DNA of 64,000 nt from Ancylobacter moscoviensis (GTDB taxonomy: Bacteria; Pseudomonadota; Alphaproteobacteria; Rhizobiales; Xanthobacteraceae). The stretch is taken from NCBI RefSeq assembly GCF_007559435.1, contig NZ_VMBP01000003.1, positions 248,001 through 312,000 of the forward strand, written 5' to 3'. The translations under genes were made by a program, and so were the position numbers. Shown piece by piece: positions 7,462-16,050 of this stretch. The number at the start of each line of letters is the position of its first letter. The stretch's first letter is position 1. The notes beneath the pieces were generated by a model. It did no database searches, was not told where the DNA came from, and saw only the letters and a program-made list of their open reading frames with translations.

Positions 7462-8589
7462 ATGAGGCGCGGAATTCATCTCGTGTGGGGCGTGGCGCTG
7501 CTCGGCTGCCTCGCCCCGCCGCTCCGGGCGGCCGAGCCGACCTCCATCGCCGACTACATGGTCATGGACGTCTGCGTCGACGCGGCCGACCGCATCGTGC
7601 CCTCGATGGTCCCCGGCGATGCCGGGTGCGAGCGACGCCGCAACATCCGCGCGGACGAGCTTCCTCCCTACGAGCTGCGCAACTTCCTCAACCCCGGCCG
7701 CAGCTGCACCGACGACGGGGGCACGGTTCGCAAGCTCAACCGCCCGGTGGAGCGCGAAGGCCAGACGCGCATCATCTCCTCGACGCAGGGCGTGCCCCCC
7801 TCCCCCTGCAGCGGCAGCCGGGACGGCGCCGCGCGGCCGGAGGACGGCACCGCCTCGATCCAGTGGCACGACGAGGGCTACGGCTTCATCATGGGCAGCT
7901 ACAGCCCGGTCGCGCTGTCGATCTACCAGACGCCGTTCTGCCGTGACGGCAGCAGCTCTTCCCGCCGCTTCTTCCGCGGCTGGGTGATCGCGCCGGCGCA
8001 GGTTCCGGCGACGGGCGAAACGGGCTTCGGCGTGTTCCTCAGCCGCCTCGCCACGGGCTCCGCCTCCCAGCTTCCCACCGCCTGCCCGACCCGCTTCCGC
8101 CGCGCGCTGACGACCTGGCTCGTCACACCCATGCGCTACAAGTCCGGCCGCGAGATGACTTCCATCGTCTCCAACCATTTCGCGCAGGCGAGCCGTGACG
8201 GCCTCTCTCCCGGCCGCACCATGCAGATGGAGCAGACCTACTGGACGCGCGAATTCGGCCTCTCCCGCTGGGAGAAATGGGCGCGGGAAGGCTGGGTCCA
8301 TCCGCGCAGCGGACGCTCGGCCACCGACCTCGCCCGCGAATTGCGCCAGCGCGGCCGCTGCAGCCCACCGGCCGGAGGCACGTTCGACATCTCGCTGCGC
8401 ACCCGCTTCACCGATGCGCCCGGCCATGACGACGCCTATGTGCGCAGCATCGTCGACCCCGGCACCGGCCAGAGCAGCCTCTGGTACATGACCCTGTGCG
8501 AGGACTACACCAACATCCACCCGCGCCCCGCCGACCAGCCGCTGCCGGACGCCTCCGCCATCGCGGACCGCGCCTACTGGGCGCAGTAG
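7462..8589 (+). CDS. Secreted cysteine-rich protein of unknown function
   Basis: This 375-residue protein starts at an ATG behind GGGGAGG and carries a Sec signal peptide (MRRGIHLVWGVALLGCLAPPL, cleaved near LRAAE). The mature part has about eight cysteines spread over its length (for example in MDVCVD, AGCERRR, RSCTDD, SPCSGS, PFCRDG, PTACPT, GRCSPP, TLCEDY), which could form disulfides in the periplasm or outside the cell. No catalytic motif was recognised. It lies 27 bp downstream of the export lipoprotein gene and is probably co-transcribed, so a role in polysaccharide export, modification or attachment is the simplest guess. Confidence 0.7.
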   Translation: MRRGIHLVWGVALLGCLAPPLRAAEPTSIADYMVMDVCVDAADRIVPSMVPGDAGCERRRNIRADELPPYELRNFLNPGRSCTDDGGTVRKLNRPVEREGQTRIISSTQGVPPSPCSGSRDGAARPEDGTASIQWHDEGYGFIMGSYSPVALSIYQTPFCRDGSSSSRRFFRGWVIAPAQVPATGETGFGVFLSRLATGSASQLPTACPTRFRRALTTWLVTPMRYKSGREMTSIVSNHFAQASRDGLSPGRTMQMEQTYWTREFGLSRWEKWAREGWVHPRSGRSATDLARELRQRGRCSPPAGGTFDISLRTRFTDAPGHDDAYVRSIVDPGTGQSSLWYMTLCEDYTNIHPRPADQPLPDASAIADRAYWAQ

Positions 8590-8650
8590 GCGCGGCCATC
8601 GCGAGCAGCCACGTCAAGGTCCTCTCCACCTCCCGCGACACATCGACCAA

Positions 8651-8672
8651 ATTGTTGACAGTTGGCAACAAT
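8651..8672. promoter_or_regulatory. Inverted repeat ATTGTTG-N8-CAACAAT, predicted GntR-regulon operator
   Basis: Perfect 7-bp arms flank an 8-bp spacer, 38 bp before the hydrolase start. The site contains TGTTGACAGTT (8653-8663), shared with sites near 14.6, 14.8 and 23.2 kb. It is a probable operator; the binding protein is inferred to be an FCD GntR regulator of the island. Confidence 0.6.
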
Positions 8673-8710
8673 AGAGTAGACAGAAATCGGAAACAGGAGA
8701 GGAAACGCCC

Positions 8711-9640
8711 ATGGCCATCGCAGAAGCCGTGCCCGAGCTCGTTCCGTCCACCCGGCTGATGGAGGGCTTCGCCCGTCACCGCATCAAGACGCGCGGCGCC
8801 GAGATCAACGTCGCCACCGCCGGCGAAGGACCGCCGCTCCTGCTGATCCACGGCAACCCGCTGACGCTGGTGAGCTGGCACAAGGTCGCCCCCTCGCTCG
8901 CTCGCGACTTCTCCGTCGTCGCCATCGACATGCGCGGCTATGGCGACAGCTCGAAGCCCTATGGCGGCGAGGATCATTCCGGCTATTCCTTCCGGGCCAT
9001 CGGCGAGGATGCCTTCGACGTCATGGACGCACTGGGTCACAAGACATTCGCGGTGGCAGGCCATGACCGAGGCGCGCGCGTCGGGTTCCGCATGTGCCTC
9101 GACCAGCCCCAGCGCATCACCCGCTACGCGGCACTCGACATCGTGCCGACCCACCACGTGCTGAACAACATCACGCTCGGGTGGGCGCGCGAGAGCTACC
9201 ACTGGTTCTTCATGGCGCAGAAAGCCCCCTTCCCGGAGAAACTGCTGGGCGCCGATCTCGATTATTACATGCGCTACAAGCTCAACAAGAAGGGCGTCGG
9301 CCTCGACATCTTCACGCCGGAGGCGATGGAGGAATATATACGCTGCGCCACCCCTGAGCAGATCCACGCCGTCTGCGAGGATTATCGCGCCACCATCACC
9401 GTCGATCTCGACATGGACACGGCGGACTACGGCAAGCGACGCATCGCCTGCCCCACATTGGTGATCTGGGGCGACAACAGCCATTGCGGCCGCCATTTCA
9501 AGCCGGTCGAGGCGTGGTCGGAATGGGCCGACGATCTGGTTGGCTTCTCCGTACCGACCGGCCACTATCCGGCGGAGCATCGGCCGGATCTCATCTATGC
9601 CGCCTTCTATCGCTTCTTCCGCGGCGAGCCGGTGGCATGA
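8711..9640 (+). CDS. Alpha/beta hydrolase, haloacetate (fluoroacetate) dehalogenase-like
   Basis: A 309-residue alpha/beta hydrolase closely patterned on fluoroacetate dehalogenases, which hydrolyse 2-haloacids to 2-hydroxyacids through an aspartyl ester. The oxyanion motif is IHGNPLTLVSWH. The nucleophile elbow GHDRGARVGF gives Asp119, Arg120 and Arg123, the carboxylate-binding arginines of the family. YHWFFMAQ (His164-Trp165) and CEDYRA match halide-pocket residues, and the general-base His285 lies in TGHYPAEH. Real substrates could be other small 2-substituted acids or epoxides, since annotation in this family overreaches. An operator shared with the carboxylate-uptake genes lies in its promoter, and its stop overlaps the rhodanese start. 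Confidence 0.8.
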   Translation: MAIAEAVPELVPSTRLMEGFARHRIKTRGAEINVATAGEGPPLLLIHGNPLTLVSWHKVAPSLARDFSVVAIDMRGYGDSSKPYGGEDHSGYSFRAIGEDAFDVMDALGHKTFAVAGHDRGARVGFRMCLDQPQRITRYAALDIVPTHHVLNNITLGWARESYHWFFMAQKAPFPEKLLGADLDYYMRYKLNKKGVGLDIFTPEAMEEYIRCATPEQIHAVCEDYRATITVDLDMDTADYGKRRIACPTLVIWGDNSHCGRHFKPVEAWSEWADDLVGFSVPTGHYPAEHRPDLIYAAFYRFFRGEPVA

Positions 9641-11223
9641 CCTTCACCCAGGTGACGGCGGAGACGGCGAAGAGCCGTCTCCATGCCGGAGACGAGGTGG
9701 CCCTCCTCGATGTTCGCGAGGCGGCCGCCTTCGGTGACGGGCATGCACTCTTCGCGATCCCTTGCCCTTATAGCCGGCTGGAACTGTCGGCAATTTCGCT
9801 GGTTCCACGCCGGAATTGTCCGATTCTTCTGATCGACGACGATGACGGCACGGCGGAGAAGGCCGCCCGGCGCCTCGCCGCCTGCGGCTATGTCGATCTC
9901 GCGGTCATTACGGGTGGCATGCCGGCCTGGGCAGCGGCCGGGTTCGGCGTCTTCGCGGGCGTCAACGTGCCCAGCAAAACGCTCGGGGAACTGCTCGAAC
10001 ACGATCACCACCCGAGGATGATCCCCGCCGCGACGCTTGCCCTCTGGCAGCGCGAGGGCAAGCCGCACGCCTTTTTCGACGCACGGCCGCCCGGCGAGTT
10101 CGCCAAGATGCGCATCGCCGGGGCTCGCTGCGTGCCCAATGGCGAGCTGGCGCATCGCCTCGCCGCAACGGTTCCGGATGAAGGGACGCCCATCGTCATC
10201 ACCTGCGCCGGCCGGACGCGCGGCATCGTGGGCGCACTTGGCCTGCGCGCGCTCGGCGTTCGCAACCCCGTCTATGCTCTCGAGAACGGAACGCAGGGCT
10301 GGGCGCTCGCGGGTCTGCCGCTGGAGCGCGGCGCAGAGCCCAGCCCGATGCCCGAACTGGATGACGAGGCAGCGGCCATCAGCCGCCGGCGTGCCGACCG
10401 CCTCATCGCCGCCGCCCAGTTGCCTCGCGCCACGGTCGTTCAAGCCCAGACATGGCTCACCGAGAAAGGTCGGACGACGTTCCTGTTCGACCTGCGCAGC
10501 CCAACCGAATGCTCGGCCCGGCCCGTGCCGGGCGCCGTTCCCGTGCTCACGGGGCAGCTCGTGCAGGCGACCGACCAATATGTCGGCGTCCGCCATGCGC
10601 GGTTGATCCTGATGGACGACACCGGGCTCCGGGCCGGGCTCGCCGGGCTTTTCCTGCGCGCACTCGGCTACGAGGTGCACGTCCTTACGCTCAGCGATCA
10701 AAACGATCCGCCGGCCCTGTCGGTCCCCCCTCCCGGCTTGAAGCCGCCGGCAGAGCTGGTCGCGCTTTCCCCCTCGGCCGCGGCCAAGCGCGCCGCGGGC
10801 GGCGTACCGGTGCTCGATCTGCGGTCTTCCGCCGAATGGGAGGAGCGGCGCCTCGCCGGCGCGCACTGGACCCTGCGCGGCCGGACCATCGAACTACCGA
10901 CCGGCACCGAGCGGGTACTGCTCCATGGCGATGCCGGCGCCGCCGCCGCGATGGCTGTCGACCTTGCGGAACACGGCATCGCCTGTGACTGGCTCGCCGC
11001 CGACCTCGATGCCTGCGCCACGGCCGGCTGGGCGATCGACGGGAAACGCCGGCCAATGAGCCGGGGCGAAGCGCTGGACCGCATCTGGTTCGTGCACGAT
11101 CGCCATGACGGCAACGAAGAAGCCTCGCGTCGCTACCTCGCCTGGGAGATGGGCCTCGTCGCCCAGCTCGACGAAGATGAGCGCGCTTCCTTCGGCTGGG
11201 TTCCCATCGACACACTCGCCTGA
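9637..11223 (+). CDS. Four-domain rhodanese-like protein
   Basis: A 528-residue protein built of four tandem rhodanese-type domains (about 1-120, 125-255, 275-380, 390-510). The ATG at 9637 overlaps the hydrolase stop as ATGA, so translation is probably coupled. Only domain 2 keeps the catalytic cysteine (Cys190 in VITCAGRTRG). The matching loops of domains 1, 3 and 4 read LLIDDDDGT, LILMDDTG and LLHGDAG. It could be a sulfurtransferase with one active and three inactive scaffolding domains. The physiological sulfur donor and acceptor are unknown. Pairing with a dehalogenase-like hydrolase is unusual and suggests a joint task in the island's pathway, or simple co-regulation. Confidence 0.82.
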   Translation: MTFTQVTAETAKSRLHAGDEVALLDVREAAAFGDGHALFAIPCPYSRLELSAISLVPRRNCPILLIDDDDGTAEKAARRLAACGYVDLAVITGGMPAWAAAGFGVFAGVNVPSKTLGELLEHDHHPRMIPAATLALWQREGKPHAFFDARPPGEFAKMRIAGARCVPNGELAHRLAATVPDEGTPIVITCAGRTRGIVGALGLRALGVRNPVYALENGTQGWALAGLPLERGAEPSPMPELDDEAAAISRRRADRLIAAAQLPRATVVQAQTWLTEKGRTTFLFDLRSPTECSARPVPGAVPVLTGQLVQATDQYVGVRHARLILMDDTGLRAGLAGLFLRALGYEVHVLTLSDQNDPPALSVPPPGLKPPAELVALSPSAAAKRAAGGVPVLDLRSSAEWEERRLAGAHWTLRGRTIELPTGTERVLLHGDAGAAAAMAVDLAEHGIACDWLAADLDACATAGWAIDGKRRPMSRGEALDRIWFVHDRHDGNEEASRRYLAWEMGLVAQLDEDERASFGWVPIDTLA

Positions 11224-11245
11224 CGCCCAAGCATTCCCAAAGTCG

Positions 11246-11284
11246 AAAGCCCCTCCATCGCCGGTGGAGGGGCTTTGTTTTCTT
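11246..11284 (+). terminator. Intrinsic terminator after the rhodanese gene
   Basis: AAAGCCCCTCCA pairs perfectly with TGGAGGGGCTTT across a 7-base loop and is followed by GTTTTCTT. It ends the hydrolase-rhodanese operon. Confidence 0.9.
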
Positions 11285-11300
11285 GTGATCCACCGCTCAA

Positions 11301-11329
11301 GAAAACGGGGCGGGTTCGCACCCGCCCCG
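11301..11329 (-). terminator. Intrinsic terminator after tctA
   Basis: On the minus strand CGGGGCGGGT, a 4-base loop and its exact complement are followed by TTTTCTT. It terminates the tctCBA operon, back to back with the terminator of the convergent rhodanese operon. Confidence 0.88.
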
Positions 11330-11358
11330 CTGGGGGAGCAATCGGGAGACGGGCAGCT

Positions 11359-12933
11359 TCAGCCCTTGCTGGCCGTGGTGTGAGCCCCGCGAGCCGCGTC
11401 CTCCTGCTGAAGGCGCAGCATGGCCGCCTCCTCCTCGGCCTCGGCCTTGTTCTGCTTGCGCTTGCCCCAGGCGGTCATCGCCAGCGAGGCGAACATCACC
11501 GCGAAGATGGCGAGCGCGCCGGGACGCTCAAGGATGTAAAGCGGGTTGCCGCCGCTGAGCTGGTAGGAACGCAGGAACTCCGTTTCCAGCATGCGCCCGA
11601 GCAGGATGCCGACCACCACCGCCGCGACCGGGTACTGGTAGCGGGCGAGCGCGTAGCCGAGCAGGGCGAAGACGAAGAGCGTTATCGGCCCGGCCGTCTC
11701 GCCGGTCACGGCGTAGGTGCCGAGGGTAGCGATGACGAGGATGGCCGGCAGCACGTAGCGGGTGCGGACCCGGACGATGTTCGAGGCGACGTAGATGAAG
11801 CCGATGCCCACCGCCAGCAGCACGATCGCCTGGACGATGTTGTTGAGGATGATGGCATAAACCATCGGCTTCTGCGTCTCGATGAAGCTCGGGCCCGGCA
11901 CGATGTTGTGCATCATGAACGCCGCGATCAGGATCGCGGTCGCGCCGCCGCCGGGAATGCCGAGCGCCAGCATGGTCGCCATGGACCCGCCCTCGGCGCT
12001 GGCGACGGCGGACTCGGCCGCCACCACGCCCTTGGGGTTGCCCTTGCCGAAGGTCGCGCTGTCCTTGGCGGTGCGCTTGGTCTCCGCATAGGCGATCAGG
12101 TTGCCGATGGACGAGCCGACGCCGGGCACGGCGCCGATGACGATGCCTATGATCGAGCCACGCAGCAGCACGCCCGGAAACTTCAGCGTGCCCCAGCAGC
12201 CCTTGAGGATGCGGCGCACACTGACTTCGCGGGCCCCCTCGGCCTCGATGATGTAGTCACGGCCAGCAAGGCTCAGGAGCTGGCCCGCCGCCAGCAGGCC
12301 GATCATCGCGGGAATGGGCGCGATGCCGTCGAGCAGCACCGGAATGCCCATCGTGCCTCGGGTGAAGCCGGCGGTGTTCATGCCCACAGTGCCGAGCAGG
12401 ATGCCGAAGGCGGCGGCGAGCAGGCCGCGGCTGATGTAGGTCGAGCCGAGAGAGCCGAGCAGCAGCATGCCCCAGATCGCCACCGCGAACATCTCCACCG
12501 GTCCGATGCGCAGCACGATGTCGGCGAGCGGCTCCACCACGAGCAGCAGCAGGAGATAGCCGCCAATGCCGCAGATGGTGGAAGCGAACAGCGCGTAGCC
12601 CAGCGCCTCATTGTGTTCGCCCTTCTTCGACATGGCATAGCCGTCGAAGGTCGTGGCGAAGGAGGATGGCGATCCTGGTATGTTCATCAGGATGGCCGGT
12701 ACCGACCCTCCGAAGCCGGCGCCGGTATAGACCGAGGTCAGGAAGACGATGGCCGAGAAGAAGTCCATGTAGAGCGACATCGGCAGCACGATCGCCATCG
12801 CCATGGTGATCGAGATGCCGGGAATGGCGCTGAAGACGAGGCCGACGATCAGCCCGGGGACGATCCATCCCCAGGAACCGACCGACGAGAACATGATGCC
12901 CAGCGCATCCTGAAAGGCGGAAAGATCGATCAT
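11359..12933 (-). CDS. tctA: Tripartite tricarboxylate transporter large membrane subunit TctA
   Basis: This 524-residue protein has about 11-12 hydrophobic helices and is the main permease of a tripartite tricarboxylate transporter, which imports citrate-like carboxylates using a periplasmic receptor and an ion gradient. Family features include SAIPGISITMAMAIVLPMSL, GIPVLLDGIAPIPAMIGL and ALGIPGGGATAILIAAFMM. Length is normal for TctA. It follows tctB by 9 bp and ends just before an intrinsic terminator. The ligand is set mainly by TctC and cannot be deduced from this subunit. Confidence 0.93.
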   Translation of the reverse strand: MIDLSAFQDALGIMFSSVGSWGWIVPGLIVGLVFSAIPGISITMAMAIVLPMSLYMDFFSAIVFLTSVYTGAGFGGSVPAILMNIPGSPSSFATTFDGYAMSKKGEHNEALGYALFASTICGIGGYLLLLLVVEPLADIVLRIGPVEMFAVAIWGMLLLGSLGSTYISRGLLAAAFGILLGTVGMNTAGFTRGTMGIPVLLDGIAPIPAMIGLLAAGQLLSLAGRDYIIEAEGAREVSVRRILKGCWGTLKFPGVLLRGSIIGIVIGAVPGVGSSIGNLIAYAETKRTAKDSATFGKGNPKGVVAAESAVASAEGGSMATMLALGIPGGGATAILIAAFMMHNIVPGPSFIETQKPMVYAIILNNIVQAIVLLAVGIGFIYVASNIVRVRTRYVLPAILVIATLGTYAVTGETAGPITLFVFALLGYALARYQYPVAAVVVGILLGRMLETEFLRSYQLSGGNPLYILERPGALAIFAVMFASLAMTAWGKRKQNKAEAEEEAAMLRLQQEDAARGAHTTASKG

Positions 12934-12942
12934 GTTCGCGCC

Positions 12943-13443
12943 TCACAGGATGGTGGTGAACATGGGAAAGGGGATCAGCGCGCGGAAGCCGTAGATCGCG
13001 ACCACGGTGACGACGAGCGAGAAGATCAGCAGGTGAAGCGGCCGGCGCTCGCCGCAAATCGCCATGGCGGCGGCGGTGAACAGGAACAACGCGATGTCGA
13101 AGCCGATGACATCGAGGAGCACCACCATCAGGCCCAGCGAGATACCGAGCGCCGCCATGCGGATCATATCGGAACGTTCGGAGGGCAGGGTCGGCGACAG
13201 CGGGTCCTGCTCGGCCGGCGCCTTCGCCATCTCCCGCGCATCCACCTTGCGGAAGCACTGCGGAAGGATGAAGAGGTACATGGCCAGCGCGAATATCGCG
13301 ACAGGCTGGACCAGAAGAATATTGTTGATGCTGAGCGAAACGCTGCGGGCGTCGAGCAGATACCAGAAGATGGCAACCGCGATCAGCGTGATGAGTGTCA
13401 GATGGCCGTAATCGATGGCGTAGGTGTGCCGACCGATGCGCAT
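12943..13443 (-). CDS. tctB: Tripartite tricarboxylate transporter small membrane subunit TctB
   Basis: The 166-residue small permease subunit has four hydrophobic helices (LTLITLIAVAIFWYLL, QPVAIFALAMYLFI and two more) and a polar central loop, the usual TctB layout. The ATG at 13443 is preferred because GGAG lies 6 bp before it. The ATG two codons earlier touches the ribosome site, and longer in-frame extensions are not membrane-like. It lies between tctC and tctA, in the classical order. Confidence 0.88.
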   Translation of the reverse strand: MRIGRHTYAIDYGHLTLITLIAVAIFWYLLDARSVSLSINNILLVQPVAIFALAMYLFILPQCFRKVDAREMAKAPAEQDPLSPTLPSERSDMIRMAALGISLGLMVVLLDVIGFDIALFLFTAAAMAICGERRPLHLLIFSLVVTVVAIYGFRALIPFPMFTTIL

Positions 13444-13520
13444 CGTCATCTCCGTTAGCCAGAGGAAGGAGAGCGAAGACGGACGGAGAACGGGCGCCGT
13501 CCGCCTTCCATTGATGCGGG

Positions 13521-14516
13521 TTACTTCAGAAGGTCGACGTACTTGGCCATCTTGGCGGCGTTGTCGAGATAGGCCTTGTCCGACGCTTCGGGGCCGTACC
13601 AAGTCGTTGCCAGTTCCTGCAGCTTGAGCGTCTCGATGGCCTTCGGGTTCTTGCTCGCCCGCTCAACCGCACCGACAAGGAACTTGTAGATCTCGGGCTG
13701 CTCGTTCCTGAGCTTGGTCGTCACCGCCCAGCCGCGCTGCGAGCCTTCGACGAAGTCGGTCTTCAGGCCGCTCTCGGAGACCAGCGGAGCCTCGGGGAAC
13801 CAATCGACCTTTTCGCCCGCAAAGATGGCGAGGGGACGGATCTTCGACTTGAGCGGCAGGAAGCCCTCGCCGCCGACGAAGCCGACATCGACCTGCGCGC
13901 CGGCCGTGGCGTTGCGGGCGGGACCGCCGCCATCATAGGTCACGATGCGCAGCTTGGTCGGATCGATCTCGGCCGCCTGGAAAGCGAGGATCATGTTGGC
14001 GTAGTCGGCGGAAGCCGGCTGCACGCCGATGCTCAGGCTGCCCGGATCGGCCTTCAGCTTCTCGATCACCTCCGCGAAAGTCTTGATCTCGCTGCCCGCC
14101 GAAGTGGCCGCCAGCGTGTAGTCGCGCGACGGCAGGTTCAGCATCGCGAAATCTTCAACCTTGTAGGGTGCGTTCTGCAGCAGGACGGTGAGCGGAATAT
14201 AGGGGGCCGCGGACGTGCACAGGATGCTGTAGCCGTCTGCCGGCTGGTTCAGCGCATAGGAATTGCCGAGCTGGGTGCCGGCGCCCGGCTTGTTCACGAT
14301 TACCATCGGCTGGCCGATCTCCTTTTCGAGATACGGCATGAAAGCGCGCGAGAGCCGGTCGTTGTAGCCTCCCGTCGCGAACGGCACGATCACGTTGATC
14401 GGGCGCGAGGGATAGTTCGCGGCGCGCACGATCGACGGCATGGCGACGAGACCGCCGGCGACCGCCAGCCCGCCCGCCGTGATTTTGAATGCATCTCTGC
14501 GTGTGAAATCTGTCAT
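13521..14516 (-). CDS. tctC: TctC/Bug-type solute receptor with Tat signal
   Basis: A 331-residue periplasmic binding protein of the Bug/TctC family. The N-terminus MTDFTRRDAFKITAGG carries a twin-arginine motif, so it is probably exported folded. Family signatures are YPSRPINVIVPFATGGYNDRLSRA and VIVNKPGAGTQLGNSYAL near the ligand loops. Bug receptors bind carboxylates through two water molecules plus specific contacts, so the ligand cannot be named. It is the first gene of tctCBA. A predicted operator lies about 103 bp upstream of the start at 14619-14626, consistent with induction by the substrate through one of the island's GntR proteins. Confidence 0.9.
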   Translation of the reverse strand: MTDFTRRDAFKITAGGLAVAGGLVAMPSIVRAANYPSRPINVIVPFATGGYNDRLSRAFMPYLEKEIGQPMVIVNKPGAGTQLGNSYALNQPADGYSILCTSAAPYIPLTVLLQNAPYKVEDFAMLNLPSRDYTLAATSAGSEIKTFAEVIEKLKADPGSLSIGVQPASADYANMILAFQAAEIDPTKLRIVTYDGGGPARNATAGAQVDVGFVGGEGFLPLKSKIRPLAIFAGEKVDWFPEAPLVSESGLKTDFVEGSQRGWAVTTKLRNEQPEIYKFLVGAVERASKNPKAIETLKLQELATTWYGPEASDKAYLDNAAKMAKYVDLLK

Positions 14517-14618
14517 GTTTTCCTCCCGCCGTTCCATCTGAATCGGTCGTCTCGTGGCAATGGCTGCGCGACCGTGTGGGTTCAGGCTGGGACTCAGACT
14601 GTCTCCGCATCCGTCAAC

Positions 14619-14626
14619 TGTCAACA
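14619..14626 (-). promoter_or_regulatory. TGTTGACA operator motif upstream of tctC
   Basis: On the minus strand the sequence reads CTGTTGACAGTTGACGG. It shares TGTTGACAGTT with three other promoters of the island and lies 103 bp upstream of tctC. The GT-N2-AC core fits FCD-type GntR regulators. Confidence 0.55.
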
Positions 14627-14763
14627 GATTTGCAGACCGCTTCGCTGGAATACCAGAGCGTCATGGCGGCAAGTCAGCGCGGCCACTGCTTTTCCTGTCA
14701 ATGAAATTAGCGACCGAACCGCATGGACGTGCTGCTCGCCACGTGAATGCGGCACCTTTGTTC

Positions 14764-14771
14764 TGTTGACA
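14764..14771 (+). promoter_or_regulatory. TGTTGACA operator motif upstream of the abrB operon
   Basis: The sequence CTGTTGACAGTTTTC matches the copy before the tartrate dehydrogenase gene over 15 bases. It lies about 170 bp before the abrB-family start. Confidence 0.55.
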
Positions 14772-14943
14772 GTTTTCACTCAAGCTGGCTCAATCATTCC
14801 AGGCTCCGCCGGCGGACATTGCCGCTTCGAGATGGAAGCCATGGGAGATTCGCCATGTCCATCGGCTCGCCCGACCGCTCACGACTGCCACCGGCATCAG
14901 CCGTGAAGGCTTTTGATCGGCGCGCCGGAGCGGCGGACAGCTG

Positions 14944-16050
14944 ATGGCCGAAATCCCAGAGGATTCGAACCAGACCGGCGCGCTGGGCTCCCCTGTGTTC
15001 CGCTGGTGGCTGCGGTTGATTGCGACCTATTCGATCGCCGCCGTCGCCGGCTATCTGGCCTCGCTCATTCATATTCCCCTGCCCTGGATGCTCGGACCGC
15101 TCTTCGTCTGCGGCACGCTCACCCTGCTGGGCGTCCCGTTGCAGGCAGGCCCTCATCTGCGCGAGATCGGACAGGTCATCGTGGGCCTTGCCATCGGCAT
15201 GCGCTTCACGCCTCATCTTCTGCTCGTCTCGCTGGAGCTGCTCCCGGCGATGCTGGCGGCGACCCTCTACATCATCGCCGCAACCTTCCTCGGCGCCCTG
15301 CTGATGCGTCCGCTTGCGCGGATCGATCCGACCACGGCCTTCTTCGCCACCGCCGCCGGCGGCATGGCCGACATGGCGGTGGTGGCCGCGGCGCGGGGCG
15401 GCGACACGAATGCCGTCTCCATCGTCCACGCCCTGCGGGTGACGACCGTGGTCAGCGTCGTGCCCTTCATGGTGTTCGCCTTCGGGGAACAGGGCACGGT
15501 CACCGCCGTCGATCCCGCCACCTCGCATGACGTGATGCTCCTGCTGCTGGCCCTTGCCGTCGCCTATCTCGGCGCCCAGCTTCTGCGTCCCACTGTGATC
15601 CCCAATCCGTGGCTGCTCGGCTCGCTATTGCCGAGTGCGGCGCTCGGCGCCTCCGGACTGCTCAACGTGGCGGTGCCCGGCCTACTCATCGTGGCGGCGC
15701 AGATCATGATCGGCGTCTGGCTCAGCATGCGGTTCCGGCGTGATCTGTTCATGCGCCTGCCCCGCGTGGCTGCCGCCGGCCTGCTGGTCGCGCTGCTGCT
15801 GATCCTCGCCGCCGCCATCGGCGCGGAGGTCCTCTCCTTTGCGACCGGCCTGCCCCTGACGACGAGCTTCCTCGCCCTGGCGCCGGCCGCCATCACCGAG
15901 ATGGTGCTCACCGCCAAGGCCATGCACGCCGACGCCGAGCTCGTGACCGCCTTTCACATCGTGCGCATCGCGGTGATCGCCTCGACCATCCTGGTGGTGT
16001 TTCGCGTCTACCGCCTTGTCCTGAGGAGCCATTATGAATCTGGGGTTTGA
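14944..16050 (+). CDS. AbrB-family membrane protein, putative carboxylate transporter
   Basis: A 368-residue integral membrane protein with about ten helices and the two-fold AbrB repeat. The motifs IHIPLPWMLGPLFVCG and REIGQVIVGLAIGMRFTP, and in the second half NVAVPGLLIVAAQIMIGVWL, mark PF05145, the family once misnamed ammonia monooxygenase. Members often sit next to TctABC genes and are thought to be transporters, without firm biochemistry. It opens the plus-strand operon of the island, divergent from tctC, and its end overlaps the SDR gene by 17 bp. Export of a product or an alternative uptake route are both possible. Confidence 0.8.
   Translation: MAEIPEDSNQTGALGSPVFRWWLRLIATYSIAAVAGYLASLIHIPLPWMLGPLFVCGTLTLLGVPLQAGPHLREIGQVIVGLAIGMRFTPHLLLVSLELLPAMLAATLYIIAATFLGALLMRPLARIDPTTAFFATAAGGMADMAVVAAARGGDTNAVSIVHALRVTTVVSVVPFMVFAFGEQGTVTAVDPATSHDVMLLLLALAVAYLGAQLLRPTVIPNPWLLGSLLPSAALGASGLLNVAVPGLLIVAAQIMIGVWLSMRFRRDLFMRLPRVAAAGLLVALLLILAAAIGAEVLSFATGLPLTTSFLALAPAAITEMVLTAKAMHADAELVTAFHIVRIAVIASTILVVFRVYRLVLRSHYESGV

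Larger units (their letters stand above)
14517..14943. other. Divergent promoter region between tctCBA and the abrB operon
   Basis: This 427-bp gap holds no convincing gene. It contains two copies of TGTTGACAGTT: one in minus orientation ending at 14626, towards tctC, and one beginning at 14764, towards the abrB-family gene. They lie 145 bp apart, so each divergent operon has its own site, and looping between them is possible. A weak open frame (ATG at 14855, 29 codons) runs to 14944 and overlaps the next start, but nothing else supports it as a gene. Confidence 0.6.

Noticed and set aside
11275-13458. Long plus-strand open frame opposite tctA and tctB
   Set aside because: Rich in His, Arg, Gly and Gln without any motif, while the minus strand encodes intact TctA and TctB.
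14747-14944. Short open frame overlapping the start of the abrB-family gene (TGATG)
   Set aside because: Could be a coupled leader, but it crosses a predicted promoter and operator region, has no convincing ribosome site and no recognisable sequence.
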